Assembly (NCBI GenBank): GCA_020216845.1
Contig: JAIWNK010000005.1
Span: forward strand, 1-10,000
Direction of reading: 5' to 3'
DNA length: 10,000 nt
Source of the DNA: Anaerolinea sp.
GTDB lineage: Bacteria > Chloroflexota > Anaerolineae > Anaerolineales > Anaerolineaceae
Shown here: piece by piece, positions 1 through 7,866 of the stretch
How the letters are laid out: the number at the start of each line of letters is the position of its first letter
Position numbering within the stretch: the stretch's first letter is position 1
The notes under the pieces: generated by a model
Databases searched by the model: none
Told to the model about the DNA's origin: nothing
What the model saw: the letters and a program-made list of their open reading frames with translations, nothing else
Made by a program: the position numbers and the translations under genes

Positions 1-872
1 TTCCTCTGGCGGTAGATTTCAAAGGTGGCAGCCTTCTCGAGGTTCAATTCCCCTCCGGCAACCTGCCTACCACAGAACAAGTTACTTCAATCTATGAATC
101 TTACGGCTTCAAAGAAGTCTCTGTTCAAACTGCAGCCGATGGCGATGTTCGCAACATTCTCATCATTCGCTCGCCAGACCTTGAAACCACCATCAACGGC
201 GAAATCATCAACGCCGATGCAATGAAAAATCGCATCGTCAATGATTTGATTGCTGTTTCGGGAGACAACGAAGCCCGTCTAAACCGCTTTGAGAATGTTG
301 GTCCTGCCATTGCCGCCCAAGTCACCCAACGCGCTGGCCTTGCAATCGCCATTGCTGCCCTTGGCGTCATTCTCTACATCGCTTTTGCTTTTCGCGGTGT
401 ACAACACGCCTTCCGCTATGGCATCTGCGCCGTCATTGCCATGCTGCACGATATTCTCATTGTCCTTAGCATCACCGCAATTGGTGGAAAATTCTTCGGC
501 TGGCAGGTAGACTCGCTCTTCCTCACCGCCCTCCTCACCGTCATTGGCTTCTCGACGCAGGACAAAATCGTCGTCTTTGATCGCATTCGCGAAAACTCCA
601 CCATCCTACGCAAATTGCCGTTCGAAAAGCTTGCCAATCACTCCATCATCCAAACGCTGCAGCGCTCAATCAACACGCAGTTGATGACGGTTGAATTCAT
701 GTTGCTTGCGCTTGCACTGTTTGGCGGTATCACCCTGCGCGAATTTGCCGTCATCCTGCTCATTGGCCTCTTCAGCGGTACCTATTCATCCATCTTTGTT
801 GCTGCTCCCATCCTCGTCGTATGGGAAAACAAAGAATGGCGCAATTGGTTCAAGCGTCCCAGCGCGGCCTGA
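1..872 (+). CDS. secF: Protein translocase subunit SecF, 5' end cut by window edge
   Basis: SecF pairs with SecD in the inner membrane and uses the proton motive force to help SecYEG export proteins. The reading frame is open from base 3 (289 codons plus TGA), so roughly 20 to 30 N-terminal residues, including the first membrane segment, lie left of the window. Near the visible N-terminus the motif VDFKGGSLLEV matches the SecD/SecF 'DFxGG' signature of the first periplasmic domain. VGPAIAAQ precedes the second membrane helix. The most telling block is LLTVIGFSTQDKIVVFDRIREN, ending at base 596, the family's GYSxNDxIVVFDRIREN motif. It is followed by the QTLQRSINTQLMT helix and a final hydrophobic stretch. 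The family's usual N-D in this motif is Q-D here. SecD would be expected just upstream. The gene ends in a palindromic terminator. An internal ATG at 222 is not the start, because the conserved domain extends well upstream of it. Confidence 0.95.
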   Translation, partial: PLAVDFKGGSLLEVQFPSGNLPTTEQVTSIYESYGFKEVSVQTAADGDVRNILIIRSPDLETTINGEIINADAMKNRIVNDLIAVSGDNEARLNRFENVGPAIAAQVTQRAGLAIAIAALGVILYIAFAFRGVQHAFRYGICAVIAMLHDILIVLSITAIGGKFFGWQVDSLFLTALLTVIGFSTQDKIVVFDRIRENSTILRKLPFEKLANHSIIQTLQRSINTQLMTVEFMLLALALFGGITLREFAVILLIGLFSGTYSSIFVAAPILVVWENKEWRNWFKRPSAA

Positions 873-937
873 TCCGAACATGTTGCTGAGAATGTTGGCC
901 GCATGTAATCCTTGCACGTATATTCATGCGTAAGGCC

Positions 938-971
938 AAAAGGCGCTTTACAAGCTTGTAAAGCGCCTTTT
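938..971 (+). terminator. Perfect 34-bp palindromic terminator after secF
   Basis: Bases 938-954 (AAAAGGCGCTTTACAAG) are exactly reverse-complementary to 955-971. The RNA would form a long GC-rich hairpin ending in a run of U (CCTTTT). The perfect symmetry, A-run on one side and T-run on the other, makes it potentially bidirectional. It separates secF from the transporter, so the transporter needs its own promoter or read-through. I could not recognise a convincing -35/-10 pair between 972 and 999. Confidence 0.85.
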
Positions 972-999
972 ACTTATCAAATCCAAGGAGAGAAATCAT

Positions 1000-2397
1000 A
1001 TGACCCAACAAGCTTTAACTGAAGAGCACGTCCCCCTATATAGCCGCATTAGCATCTCTGCTGCTGATGCAGCCATCGCCATCCTGCAAACCGTTGTAGG
1101 TGGTGGCGCCCTCACCTACTATTACACTCGCGTCGCCGGCCTGGATGAGGGCAAAGCCGGATTGGTTTGGTTGATCTTCGGCATCTGGAATGCAATCAAC
1201 GACCCCCTGTTTGGTTTCATCAGCGACCGCACCAAAAGCAACCTTGGCCGTCGCATCCCCTACATCCGCTATGGCGCCCCCATCATCGCCCTCGGTTTCA
1301 TCTTATTCTGGATCAATTTCTCCAACACCCAGGCAGTTCTCTTCTGGCAAATGCTGATCAGCTTATTCATCTACGATACCCTTTACACAGCAATCGCCAC
1401 CAGCATTTACATCATGCCCTTTGAAATGGCCGTTTCCAACAAAGCTCGCAGCACAATCTTTATCTGGAAAATCATTTTCATGATTCCCCCGAACGTATTT
1501 CCCTTTGTGCTTGCCAGCATTCAACCCGGCCCCGGAGAAGACCCAACCAACTACCGCTGGTTTATGATTGGCCTGGCAGCTGTTGTCTGTCTCATCGTCA
1601 TTGCCAGCACCTTCTTCTACAAAGAAAAACACTTCCAACAAGAAGAAGTTCAGCCACCCTTCTTCACCGCCATCAAAGAAAGCTTCAAGAACGTCCCCTT
1701 CCTCATCTTCCTGGTCAGCAGCTTCACCATCATCTATGCACAAACCAACCTCCTGCAAGGCGTGGCCTATTACTTTGATGAAATCATCAAAGCCAATCAA
1801 TTGCCCATCTACATTGGCCTGGCTGTTGGCATTGTCCTGGGCATTTTCCTCTGGGTGCGCCAACGCGATCGCTGGGGTGTTAAGCGTTGTCTGCTCACCT
1901 GGCTGGCCCTATTCTCTATCGGTTGCTTCTGGCTGCTCATCTTTGGCAAAATCGCCCTGTTGGGAATGATTGGTTTCTTCTTCATCGGCATCGGCTTCTC
2001 CGGCGGCATGTACCTCATCCCCATCATGAACGGCGATGTTGTAGACTACGACGAAGAACGCACCGGCCTGCGCCGCGAAGGCATGTATGCTGGCATCAAT
2101 AGCCTCGTCACCAAGCCTGCCATCAGCATTGCCCAATCTGCGTTTTTAGCCATCATTGCTTCGGCAGGCTACATGCAAAACCTACCCAAAGGCCAACAAC
2201 CCGCCTCCGTTCACAACGGCATCCTTGCCGCCTGGGTACTCATCCCCGGCTTGCTCCTTGCCATCTCCTTCTTAGCCACTCTTGCCTACCCGCTCAGTGG
2301 CGCCAAGTGGGATGAAACCAAAAAGAAAATTGCCGCTCTGCACGAAGAAAAAGAAAAGCGCTTCCTCGAAGAGCACGGATATCGCTTCGTCAAATAA
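1000..2397 (+). CDS. GPH-family sugar:cation symporter (MFS_2 / MelB-like)
   Basis: A 465-residue integral membrane protein of the major facilitator superfamily. It most resembles the glycoside-pentoside-hexuronide:cation symporters, which import sugars or glycosides with Na+ or H+. Visible evidence is about twelve hydrophobic segments and the loop 2-3 signature NDPLFGFISDRTKSNLGRR (Asp68, Asp76, Arg84, Arg85), which corresponds to the MelB 'DPxxGxxxDxTxxxxGRxRP' block. In the second half, NGDVVDYDEERTGLRREG (Asp346, Asp349, Asp351) matches the GPH C-terminal motif 'DxxDYxExxTGxRxEG'. The C-terminus is a charged cytoplasmic tail rich in Lys and Glu. The ATG at 1000 is supported by AAGGAG at 985-990, nine bases upstream. 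Flanking terminators make it a single-gene unit. The substrate cannot be told from sequence, and no sugar-catabolic gene is adjacent. Confidence 0.88.
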   Translation: MTQQALTEEHVPLYSRISISAADAAIAILQTVVGGGALTYYYTRVAGLDEGKAGLVWLIFGIWNAINDPLFGFISDRTKSNLGRRIPYIRYGAPIIALGFILFWINFSNTQAVLFWQMLISLFIYDTLYTAIATSIYIMPFEMAVSNKARSTIFIWKIIFMIPPNVFPFVLASIQPGPGEDPTNYRWFMIGLAAVVCLIVIASTFFYKEKHFQQEEVQPPFFTAIKESFKNVPFLIFLVSSFTIIYAQTNLLQGVAYYFDEIIKANQLPIYIGLAVGIVLGIFLWVRQRDRWGVKRCLLTWLALFSIGCFWLLIFGKIALLGMIGFFFIGIGFSGGMYLIPIMNGDVVDYDEERTGLRREGMYAGINSLVTKPAISIAQSAFLAIIASAGYMQNLPKGQQPASVHNGILAAWVLIPGLLLAISFLATLAYPLSGAKWDETKKKIAALHEEKEKRFLEEHGYRFVK

Positions 2398-2410
2398 ACA
2401 AACCTGTCAC

Positions 2411-2452
2411 AACACAGCTCGCCACCAAAATTGGCGAGCTGTGTTTGTTTTT
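2411..2452 (+). terminator. Rho-independent terminator after the symporter
   Basis: A 14-bp perfect stem, AACACAGCTCGCCA at 2411-2424 paired with 2432-2445, encloses a 7-base loop and is followed by the T-rich run TGTTTTT. It lies 13 bases past the transporter stop and separates that gene from the threonine dehydrogenase operon. Confidence 0.92.
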
Positions 2453-2506
2453 ATAAAAGCTATCATCCCAAATCGGTGATAACCGTTACTCCACCCAAAA
2501 TTCATC

Positions 2507-2535
2507 TTGATATACAATAAAGTTGTAATTCTATT
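2507..2535 (+). promoter_or_regulatory. Possible promoter for the threonine dehydrogenase operon
   Basis: TTGATA (2507-2512, five of six matches to the -35 consensus) lies 17 bases before TCTATT (2530-2535, four of six at -10). The spacer contains the short palindrome TACAA-N5-TTGTA (2513-2527), which could be an operator. Transcription would start close to 2542, only a few bases before the ribosome binding site. The -10 is weak. The location, just after a terminator and before an operon, is the main support. Confidence 0.3.
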
Positions 2536-2558
2536 CATCTAACTAAAAGAGGAACCCT

Positions 2559-3593
2559 ATGCGTAAAGAAGTCGTCTTGATCACTGGCGCCAATGGCGAA
2601 ATTGGACATGGCCTCATCACCTATCTTGGACAACAAGGCAAACATCGCATCCTGGCACTGGACGTTCAACCACTGGACGAAAGCCTCAAACCCTATTGCG
2701 ACCGCTTCATTCAAGGCGACATTCTGGATCAAATGCTCTTAGGCCGTCTAGTCGCCGAATTCGAAATCCGCACCATCTATCACCTCGCCTCCATTCTCTC
2801 CACCAAAGCTGAATATAACCCAGAAACAGCACATCGTGTCAATGTAGAAGGCACGCTCAACCTCTTACGGCTCGCTGTCGAACAGTCGCAATGGCAGGGC
2901 CGTCCGGTCAAGTTCCTCTACCCAAGCTCAATTGCAGCCTATGGCTTACCTGATATTGTCACCAAACAAAAAGCTGGCAAAGTCAAAGAAGATGAATGGC
3001 TGCAACCGGCCACCATGTACGGCTGCAACAAACTTTATTGTGAGCACCTGGGGCGCTACTACACCTACAACTACCGCCGTCTGGCCGCCGACGCCGGCAA
3101 AACCAGCGTAGATTTTCGCTGCCTGCGCTTTCCCGGCCTCATCAGCGCCATCACCGTTCCCACCGGTGGCACAAGCGACTATGGCCCCGAAATGCTCCAC
3201 CACGCCGCCCAAAACCTGCCCTATGCCTGTTTCGTCCGCCCCGACAGCCAACTTCCCTTCATGGTCATGGCAGATGCCATCAAGTCTCTGCTTGAGCTCG
3301 AAGCTGCTCCCGCTGAGGCCCTCACCCGCCGCGTCTACAATGTAACCAGTTTTAGCCCCACCGCCCAAGAAATTTACGAAATCGTCAAAAAAGCTTTCCC
3401 CAACGCCGACATCACCTTTGAGCCACACTTAAGCCGCCAAAGCATTGTTGATTCCTGGCCAGCCGATGTAGACGATTCTGCCGCCCGCACCGACTGGGGC
3501 TGGAAACCTGACTACGATCAAACCCGCGCCTTTGAAGAGTACCTCATTCCTGTAATCCGACAACGCTATAGCGGGCCAAATAAAGCCCTGTAA
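2559..3593 (+). CDS. L-threonine 3-dehydrogenase, SDR (NAD-dependent epimerase) type
   Basis: A 344-residue extended short-chain dehydrogenase. It probably oxidises L-threonine to 2-amino-3-oxobutyrate with NAD+. The Rossmann motif GANGEIG (Gly10, Gly13, Gly16) starts the protein. Catalytic elements are SSIAAYG around Ser123/Ser124 and YGCNK with Tyr154 and Lys158. What separates it from generic sugar epimerases is the C-terminal half: LRFPGLIS, the GGTSDYGPEM segment, ACFVRPDSQLPFM, YNVTSFSPTAQEI, and SIVDSWPADVDDSAARTDWGW. These resemble the SDR-type threonine dehydrogenases of Bacteroidetes, archaea and eukaryotes. AGAGGA at 2548-2553 supports the ATG at 2559. It heads a three-gene cluster, with the next gene 19 bases downstream. 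No 2-amino-3-oxobutyrate:CoA lyase gene is in the window. A related NAD-dependent epimerase is the alternative. Confidence 0.82.
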   Translation: MRKEVVLITGANGEIGHGLITYLGQQGKHRILALDVQPLDESLKPYCDRFIQGDILDQMLLGRLVAEFEIRTIYHLASILSTKAEYNPETAHRVNVEGTLNLLRLAVEQSQWQGRPVKFLYPSSIAAYGLPDIVTKQKAGKVKEDEWLQPATMYGCNKLYCEHLGRYYTYNYRRLAADAGKTSVDFRCLRFPGLISAITVPTGGTSDYGPEMLHHAAQNLPYACFVRPDSQLPFMVMADAIKSLLELEAAPAEALTRRVYNVTSFSPTAQEIYEIVKKAFPNADITFEPHLSRQSIVDSWPADVDDSAARTDWGWKPDYDQTRAFEEYLIPVIRQRYSGPNKAL

Positions 3594-3612
3594 GAAGAAA
3601 GGAACGTTAACC

Positions 3613-4185
3613 ATGTTATCTTCCAGCTACGCGCCTAAGCCCTATCAACTCACCGACGAACAAAAATCGGCTTCTTTCATGGCCTATACGACCACAGCAC
3701 TCTATTGGGGCGAAGTCGTTGTCCGCAACTCCATTCGCGTCAGCACCTGGCTGCGCACCAATGCCGCCCCCGAAACCATCACCATCTACAACGCCAAAGT
3801 CATCAACATCACCGCCAACGGCACCCCCAACCCCATGAAATTCACCGAAGTCCATGTACCCAATGCCAGCATCCTTGCCTACCATCTCATCCCACCCGAC
3901 AAAGACCCGCTTGATTACGATCCGACAGAGCCGCATCGCGTCATGGACCCAGTCACCGCAATCATTGGCACTTTTCGAATTGATGGCAAAATGCGCATGT
4001 CCACCCGTTCCACACTCAAAAAATACATCGAAGTCACCCGCGAGCTATTTACCACCCTCTATGACGCCGAAATCTCTAACCCGGTCATGCCAGCTTTAAC
4101 CAAAATGAAAGTGGACATGGTTATGGTGCGTCAGGCAACCTGCGTCTTCTGCCTGGTCAACCCCCAACGCCCACCCGAGGAATAA
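3613..4185 (+). CDS. Unrecognised 190-aa protein with two similar halves
   Basis: I do not recognise a named family. There is no signal peptide, membrane segment or obvious catalytic motif, so a cytosolic protein is expected. The two halves look like divergent repeats. Residues from about 33 (GEVVVRNSIRVSTWL, then IYNAKV, then FTEVHVPNASILAYHL) can be laid over residues from about 118 (GTFRIDGKMRMSTRS, then LYDAEI, then LTKMKVDMVMVRQATCVFCL). Each unit runs beta-rich, an I/L-Y-x-A-x-I/V strand, then a hydrophobic strand. This is reminiscent of small beta-barrel domains found in tandem in uncharacterised Chloroflexota proteins, but that is recall only. AAAGGA (3598-3603) lies nine bases before the ATG. 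The last two codons before the stop (GAG GAA) serve as the ribosome binding site of the next gene, so the two are translationally coupled. The context suggests an accessory or regulatory role with the flanking dehydrogenases. Confidence 0.75.
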   Translation: MLSSSYAPKPYQLTDEQKSASFMAYTTTALYWGEVVVRNSIRVSTWLRTNAAPETITIYNAKVINITANGTPNPMKFTEVHVPNASILAYHLIPPDKDPLDYDPTEPHRVMDPVTAIIGTFRIDGKMRMSTRSTLKKYIEVTRELFTTLYDAEISNPVMPALTKMKVDMVMVRQATCVFCLVNPQRPPEE

Positions 4186-4190
4186 ACTGT

Positions 4191-5162
4191 ATGACCCTGC
4201 CAACCGTCTTTCTCACCCGCGCCTTGCCATCAGAGGTGCTTGCCAAACTGCAACCTTACGCACAGGCAGAAATATGGCCTGAAGAAACACCACCGCCCTA
4301 TGAAACCTTGTGCCAAAAGGCCGCCCAAGTAGACGCCATCATCACCATGCTGTGCGACCGGATTGATGCCCCACTCATTCAGTCCTGTAAAAACCTCAAA
4401 GTCATCAGCCAAATGGCTGTCGGCTACGACAATATTGACCTTCAAGCAGCGGCACAACATCACATCGCCGTTGGCAACACCCCAGGCGTCCTCACCGAAA
4501 CAACCGCCGACCTGGCTTGGGGGTTGCTCATGGCAGCTGCCCGGCGCATCGTCGAAGCGGATAACGAAGTCCGCAACGGCATCTGGCGTCCTTGGGGGCC
4601 CGATGTCCTCACCGGACAAGATATCTACGGCGCCACCCTCGGCATCATCGGCTTTGGCCGCATCGGACAAGCCATGGCACGCAGAGCTCGCGGCTTCGAT
4701 ATGCGCATCCTCTACTACGACATTCAACGCAATCCAACCGCCGAACAAACCCTTGGCGTCCTCTTCACACCGCTTGAAGACTTGTTAAAACAATCCGATT
4801 TTATCAGCATCCACGCCTACCTCAACCAGCAAACCTACCGCATGATCGGTCGCCCACAATTTGAATGCATGAAACCGACCGCTGTGCTCATCAACACTGC
4901 TCGCGGTGCCATGGTAGACCCCGACGCATTAGCCTGGGCCTTGCAAGAAGGCCGCATTGCTGCCGCTGGAATCGATGTCTTTGACCCGGAGCCAATGCCC
5001 GCAAACAGCCCCCTTTTGGCTATGCGCAACCTGGTCATCACCCCTCACATCGCCAGCGCCAGCAAACAAACCCGCCTTCGCATGGCCTTCATGACCATCG
5101 AAAATGTCATCGCCGGCCTCCAAGGCCTTCCTCTTCCCTATCCTGTTCCTTTACCAACATGA
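4191..5162 (+). CDS. D-2-hydroxyacid dehydrogenase (glyoxylate/hydroxypyruvate reductase type)
   Basis: A 323-residue cytosolic NAD(P)-dependent oxidoreductase of the D-isomer-specific 2-hydroxyacid dehydrogenase family. It probably interconverts hydroxypyruvate and D-glycerate, or glyoxylate and glycolate. The N-terminal substrate-binding part carries QMAVGYDNID and VGNTPGVLTETTADLAW, as in glyoxylate/hydroxypyruvate reductases. The Rossmann motif is GFGRIG (Gly154, Gly156, Gly159). The catalytic triad is complete: Arg238 in NTARGAMVD, Glu267 in DPEPM and His286 in PHIAS. Asp173-like acidic residues after beta-2 (YYDIQRN) favour NADH, by inference. The length is normal. The ATG at 4191 has GAGGAA eight bases upstream, inside the end of the preceding gene, five bases after its stop. 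Substrate specificity within the family (glyoxylate, hydroxypyruvate or phosphoglycerate) is not certain. The short length and lack of an ACT domain argue against SerA. Confidence 0.85.
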   Translation: MTLPTVFLTRALPSEVLAKLQPYAQAEIWPEETPPPYETLCQKAAQVDAIITMLCDRIDAPLIQSCKNLKVISQMAVGYDNIDLQAAAQHHIAVGNTPGVLTETTADLAWGLLMAAARRIVEADNEVRNGIWRPWGPDVLTGQDIYGATLGIIGFGRIGQAMARRARGFDMRILYYDIQRNPTAEQTLGVLFTPLEDLLKQSDFISIHAYLNQQTYRMIGRPQFECMKPTAVLINTARGAMVDPDALAWALQEGRIAAAGIDVFDPEPMPANSPLLAMRNLVITPHIASASKQTRLRMAFMTIENVIAGLQGLPLPYPVPLPT

Positions 5163-5268
5163 TAAATATACCGTCCAAATGGGTACTTTCATTCCAAAAC
5201 TTCCACCTCTACAACAATAGATTTGGAGTAAAATAGACAGGTTGTATTTCGCTATCATTAATTTCCCC

Positions 5269-5275
5269 AAGGAGG
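5269..5275 (+). promoter_or_regulatory. Strong ribosome binding site fixing a GTG start
   Basis: AAGGAGG at 5269-5275 is a near-perfect Shine-Dalgarno sequence seven bases before GTG at 5283. This decides a GTG start for the acetate-CoA ligase gene. The gap 5163-5268 shows no hairpin terminator and no convincing promoter, so the ligase may be read with the upstream dehydrogenases. Confidence 0.8.
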
Positions 5276-5282
5276 AATTTCC

Positions 5283-7394
5283 GTGGAATCCAAAACTTTA
5301 GACGGGCTCATGCAGCCAAAATCTGTTGCTGTTGTCGGTGCATCCTCTCAGCCCGGCAAAATTGGCTATACAGTCGTTGATAACCTCATCAAGAGCGGCT
5401 ACGAGGGTAAAATCTACCCTATCAACCCCAAAGCTGCTGACATCCTCGGCATCAAAGCCTATCCATCAGTCCTAGCTGTCCCCGACGAAATTGATGCAGC
5501 TGCCATTACCGTTCCCGCCAGCCTCGTTGAACAGGCTGCCGAAGAATGCGGCAAAAAAGGCGTCAAAGCCCTCATCATCATCACTTCTGGCTTTAGCGAA
5601 GTTGGCAACCGCGATCTTGAAGATCGCATTGTTGCCATTGCTCGCCGCTACAACATGCGCATCCTGGGCCCCAATATCGTTGGCACCTTGTCCAACTCCC
5701 AAAAGCTCAACGCATCCTTTGCTCCCTTCCTGCCCCTGACCGGCAAAGCCACCCTCATCTCGCAAAGTGGCGCCCTGCTCATTGCCATGGACGCCTCAAC
5801 CTACATTCGCCGCGTTGGCTTTGAAAAACTCATCTCCATCGGCAACATGTCCGATGTTGATTTCGCCGACATCATCACCTGGCTTGACGATGACCCGAAC
5901 ACCACCTGTGTCTCCCTCTACATCGAAGGATTCCGCGATGGCCGCAAATTCATGGATGCCTGCCGTCGCGCCCACAAACCCATCATTGCCCTAAAATCCG
6001 GGGTCTCCAGCCATGGTGCAGCGGCCGCCGCCTCTCACACCGGCTCACTCGCTGGTGCAGCCAAAGTCTATGGCGCTGCTTTCCAGCAAGCTGGTGTTGT
6101 CCAGGCCTCAGACCTCGATAACCTCTTTGACCGAACCCTGGCGCTTTCCTTGCAACCCCCAATGAAAGGCGACAACCTGCTCATCATCACCAATGGCGGC
6201 GGTGTCGGCGTTCTTGCCACCGATTCTGCTGAGCGCTATGGATTGCCCCTACAGTTTGCCCCGCAAGACTTGCGCGACGAACTCAAGAAGCACATGCCCG
6301 AATTTGGCTCTGCTAAAAACCCAGTAGACCTCACGGGCATGGCTGGACGCGACTGGTACGAAGACAGCATCCGCTTTGCCTTTGCTCACCCCTGGGTAGA
6401 CGGCTTGGTTGTTCTCTATTGCGAGACCTCCCTCACCGACCCCGTAGATATCGCCTATGGCATCAAAAAAGCCATTGATGAATCTGGCGTCAAAGACAAA
6501 CCCGTCACTGTCTCCTTTGTCGGTGGTGAACAATCCGAAAAGGCCACCCGCTGGTTGGTTGAACAAGGCATTCCCACCTACAGCGCCCCCGATCTGGCTG
6601 TCAATGCCCTGGCCGCCCTGCGCGAATATGCCATCATGCAACAAATGCTTGCCGAAACCAATGAGCCCTGCCTGGACGTAAATAAAGCACAGGCTCTTGA
6701 AGTCATTGGCCGCGCCCGCGCCGATGGACGCGACTCGCTCACCGAAATCGAGGCCAAGCAAGTTTTCGCCGCCTATGGCTTGCCTGTCACCAAAACGCAA
6801 TTGGCCAAAAACGAAGAAGAAGCCGTGGAACTGGCAAAAGCCATTGGCTTCCCAATCGTCATGAAAATTGTCTCCCCAGACATTCTGCACAAATCAGATG
6901 CAGGCGGCGTCAAAGTCAACATCAAAGATGAAGCCGGTGTGCGCGAAGCCTATCGCACCATCCTCAACAACGCCAAAGCATACAAAGCCGATGCCCGCAT
7001 TCATGGCATTGCCATTCAGGAAATGGCACCCTGGGGCACAGAAGTCATCCTCGGCTCTGTCAATGACGCCACCTTTGGCCCGACCATGATGTTCGGCTTG
7101 GGCGGCATCTTCGTTGAAGTTCTCAAAGATGTCACCTTCCGCGTTGCCCCTGTTGCCGAAGGGCAGGCATTGCGCATGTTGAGCGAAATTCGCGGTGCCC
7201 CCATTTTGGCGGGTGTGCGCGGCGAAAAACCACGCGATCGCCAGGCAATGGCTGCCACAATTTGCCGTTACTCCTCCATGATCGTAGATCTTGCTGAAGA
7301 AATCAGCGAATCGGATGCCAACCCCGTCCTCGTCTACGAAGAGGGTAAAGGCGTGCGCGTTGCCGATGCTCGCATCATCCTAAAGAAAAAGTAA
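5283..7394 (+). CDS. Acetate-CoA ligase (ADP-forming), fused alpha-beta subunits
   Basis: A 703-residue cytosolic enzyme that converts acyl-CoA (typically acetyl-CoA), ADP and phosphate into the free acid, CoA and ATP. It is a substrate-level phosphorylation step of fermenting archaea and some bacteria. Order of domains: a CoA-binding Rossmann domain (about residues 8-130, with VVGASSQPGKIG); a succinyl-CoA-synthetase-like region with ISQSGAL; the segment AAASHTGSLAGA holding the phosphohistidine candidate His252; a second ligase-type domain from about 295 (LLIITNGGGVGVLATD, then KNPVDLTG); and an ATP-grasp domain from about 484 to the end (Lys528, HKSDAGGVKVN at 536-546, SDANPV near the C-terminus). 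There is no GNAT acetyltransferase domain, so it is not a Pat-type lysine acetyltransferase. Its preferred acid (acetate, propionate, branched or aryl) cannot be read from sequence. GTG start with an AAGGAGG site. A terminator follows. Confidence 0.92.
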   Translation: MESKTLDGLMQPKSVAVVGASSQPGKIGYTVVDNLIKSGYEGKIYPINPKAADILGIKAYPSVLAVPDEIDAAAITVPASLVEQAAEECGKKGVKALIIITSGFSEVGNRDLEDRIVAIARRYNMRILGPNIVGTLSNSQKLNASFAPFLPLTGKATLISQSGALLIAMDASTYIRRVGFEKLISIGNMSDVDFADIITWLDDDPNTTCVSLYIEGFRDGRKFMDACRRAHKPIIALKSGVSSHGAAAAASHTGSLAGAAKVYGAAFQQAGVVQASDLDNLFDRTLALSLQPPMKGDNLLIITNGGGVGVLATDSAERYGLPLQFAPQDLRDELKKHMPEFGSAKNPVDLTGMAGRDWYEDSIRFAFAHPWVDGLVVLYCETSLTDPVDIAYGIKKAIDESGVKDKPVTVSFVGGEQSEKATRWLVEQGIPTYSAPDLAVNALAALREYAIMQQMLAETNEPCLDVNKAQALEVIGRARADGRDSLTEIEAKQVFAAYGLPVTKTQLAKNEEEAVELAKAIGFPIVMKIVSPDILHKSDAGGVKVNIKDEAGVREAYRTILNNAKAYKADARIHGIAIQEMAPWGTEVILGSVNDATFGPTMMFGLGGIFVEVLKDVTFRVAPVAEGQALRMLSEIRGAPILAGVRGEKPRDRQAMAATICRYSSMIVDLAEEISESDANPVLVYEEGKGVRVADARIILKKK

Positions 7395-7420
7395 CCCCAA
7401 CCCCACTGCTCCACAAACAT

Positions 7421-7457
7421 AAACGGGCGGTTTCATCACCGCCCGTTTTCTTTTTTC
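7421..7457 (+). terminator. Terminator between convergent genes
   Basis: A 10-bp stem, AAACGGGCGG (7421-7430) with CCGCCCGTTT (7439-7448), has an 8-base loop and is followed by TCTTTTTTC. It ends the acetate-CoA ligase transcript. The convergent minus-strand gene stops at 7456, inside the T-run. On that strand the hairpin is followed only by a weak T-rich stretch, so it may serve both directions imperfectly. Confidence 0.9.
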
Positions 7458-7866
7458 AAGCATTCAGCCGTTCCCAAGCCCCCTCCCACGGCGTACCCAA
7501 CCGATGGCGCTGCGGAATAGTAACCTTCATCAACCGCTGCCCTATCTGCGCCGAAAGCAACGCCACCTGCGCCCAATCCTCCGCACGCACAGCCTCTTGC
7601 ATTGCCAACCCCAATCGCCGCGCCCATTCCCATTCCATCCGAAACCGATCCGCTTTAACCCAATAATCGCGCTTCTCCCAAGCCACAACCGAAGCATCCA
7701 CCGTATCGCCAATCTCCACCAAAGCCAGGCCAATAAACGCCGCCAAATCATGCGCCAGCTCGTTTGGCTCTGTTTGTCTCATCAACTCGCGCAATGCCAA
7801 CACCACACAACGCGTCAGCCGATTTCTATCCTTACCAGCCCCTTCTGTCTGAATCACGCGACCCAC
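7456..7866 (-). CDS. Conserved hypothetical protein, probably Chloroflexota-restricted
   Basis: A mostly helical cytosolic protein of about 136 residues with no signal peptide or catalytic motif that I can name. It opens with IQTEGAGKDRNRLTRC and carries the striking segment VVAWEKRDYWVKADRFRMEW. I associate this segment with uncharacterised proteins common in Chloroflexota genomes, from memory and unverified. Start choice: GGAGG (7877-7873 on the minus strand) directly touches an ATG at 7872, leaving no spacing, whereas the GTG at 7866 two codons later has six bases. I therefore prefer GTG (Val3 of the longer form). The longer ATG form would give 138 residues. It converges on the acetate-CoA ligase gene and diverges from the tRNA. 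Its coding strand is strongly G-rich, matching the C-rich + strand of its neighbours, so the bias follows the DNA strand and not the gene direction. Confidence 0.78.
   Translation of the reverse strand: MGRVIQTEGAGKDRNRLTRCVVLALRELMRQTEPNELAHDLAAFIGLALVEIGDTVDASVVAWEKRDYWVKADRFRMEWEWARRLGLAMQEAVRAEDWAQVALLSAQIGQRLMKVTIPQRHRLGTPWEGAWERLNA

Noticed and set aside
1363..1863. 166-codon minus-strand frame opposite the symporter
   Set aside because: It is a shadow of a strongly supported membrane protein gene. Its acidic, low-complexity translation is typical of antisense to a hydrophobic sequence.
4230..4748. 172-codon minus-strand frame opposite the hydroxyacid dehydrogenase
   Set aside because: It is antisense to the conserved dehydrogenase and has no independent signal.
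5163..5282. A promoter before the acetate-CoA ligase (TAAAAT at 5229-5234 or TATCAT at 5253-5258)
   Set aside because: Neither -10-like hexamer has a matching -35 at 16 to 18 bases, so the signal is too weak to annotate.
6249..6890. 213-codon minus-strand frame opposite the acetate-CoA ligase
   Set aside because: It lies wholly within the well-conserved ligase gene, with a Gly/Phe-rich antisense-like translation and no recognisable motif.
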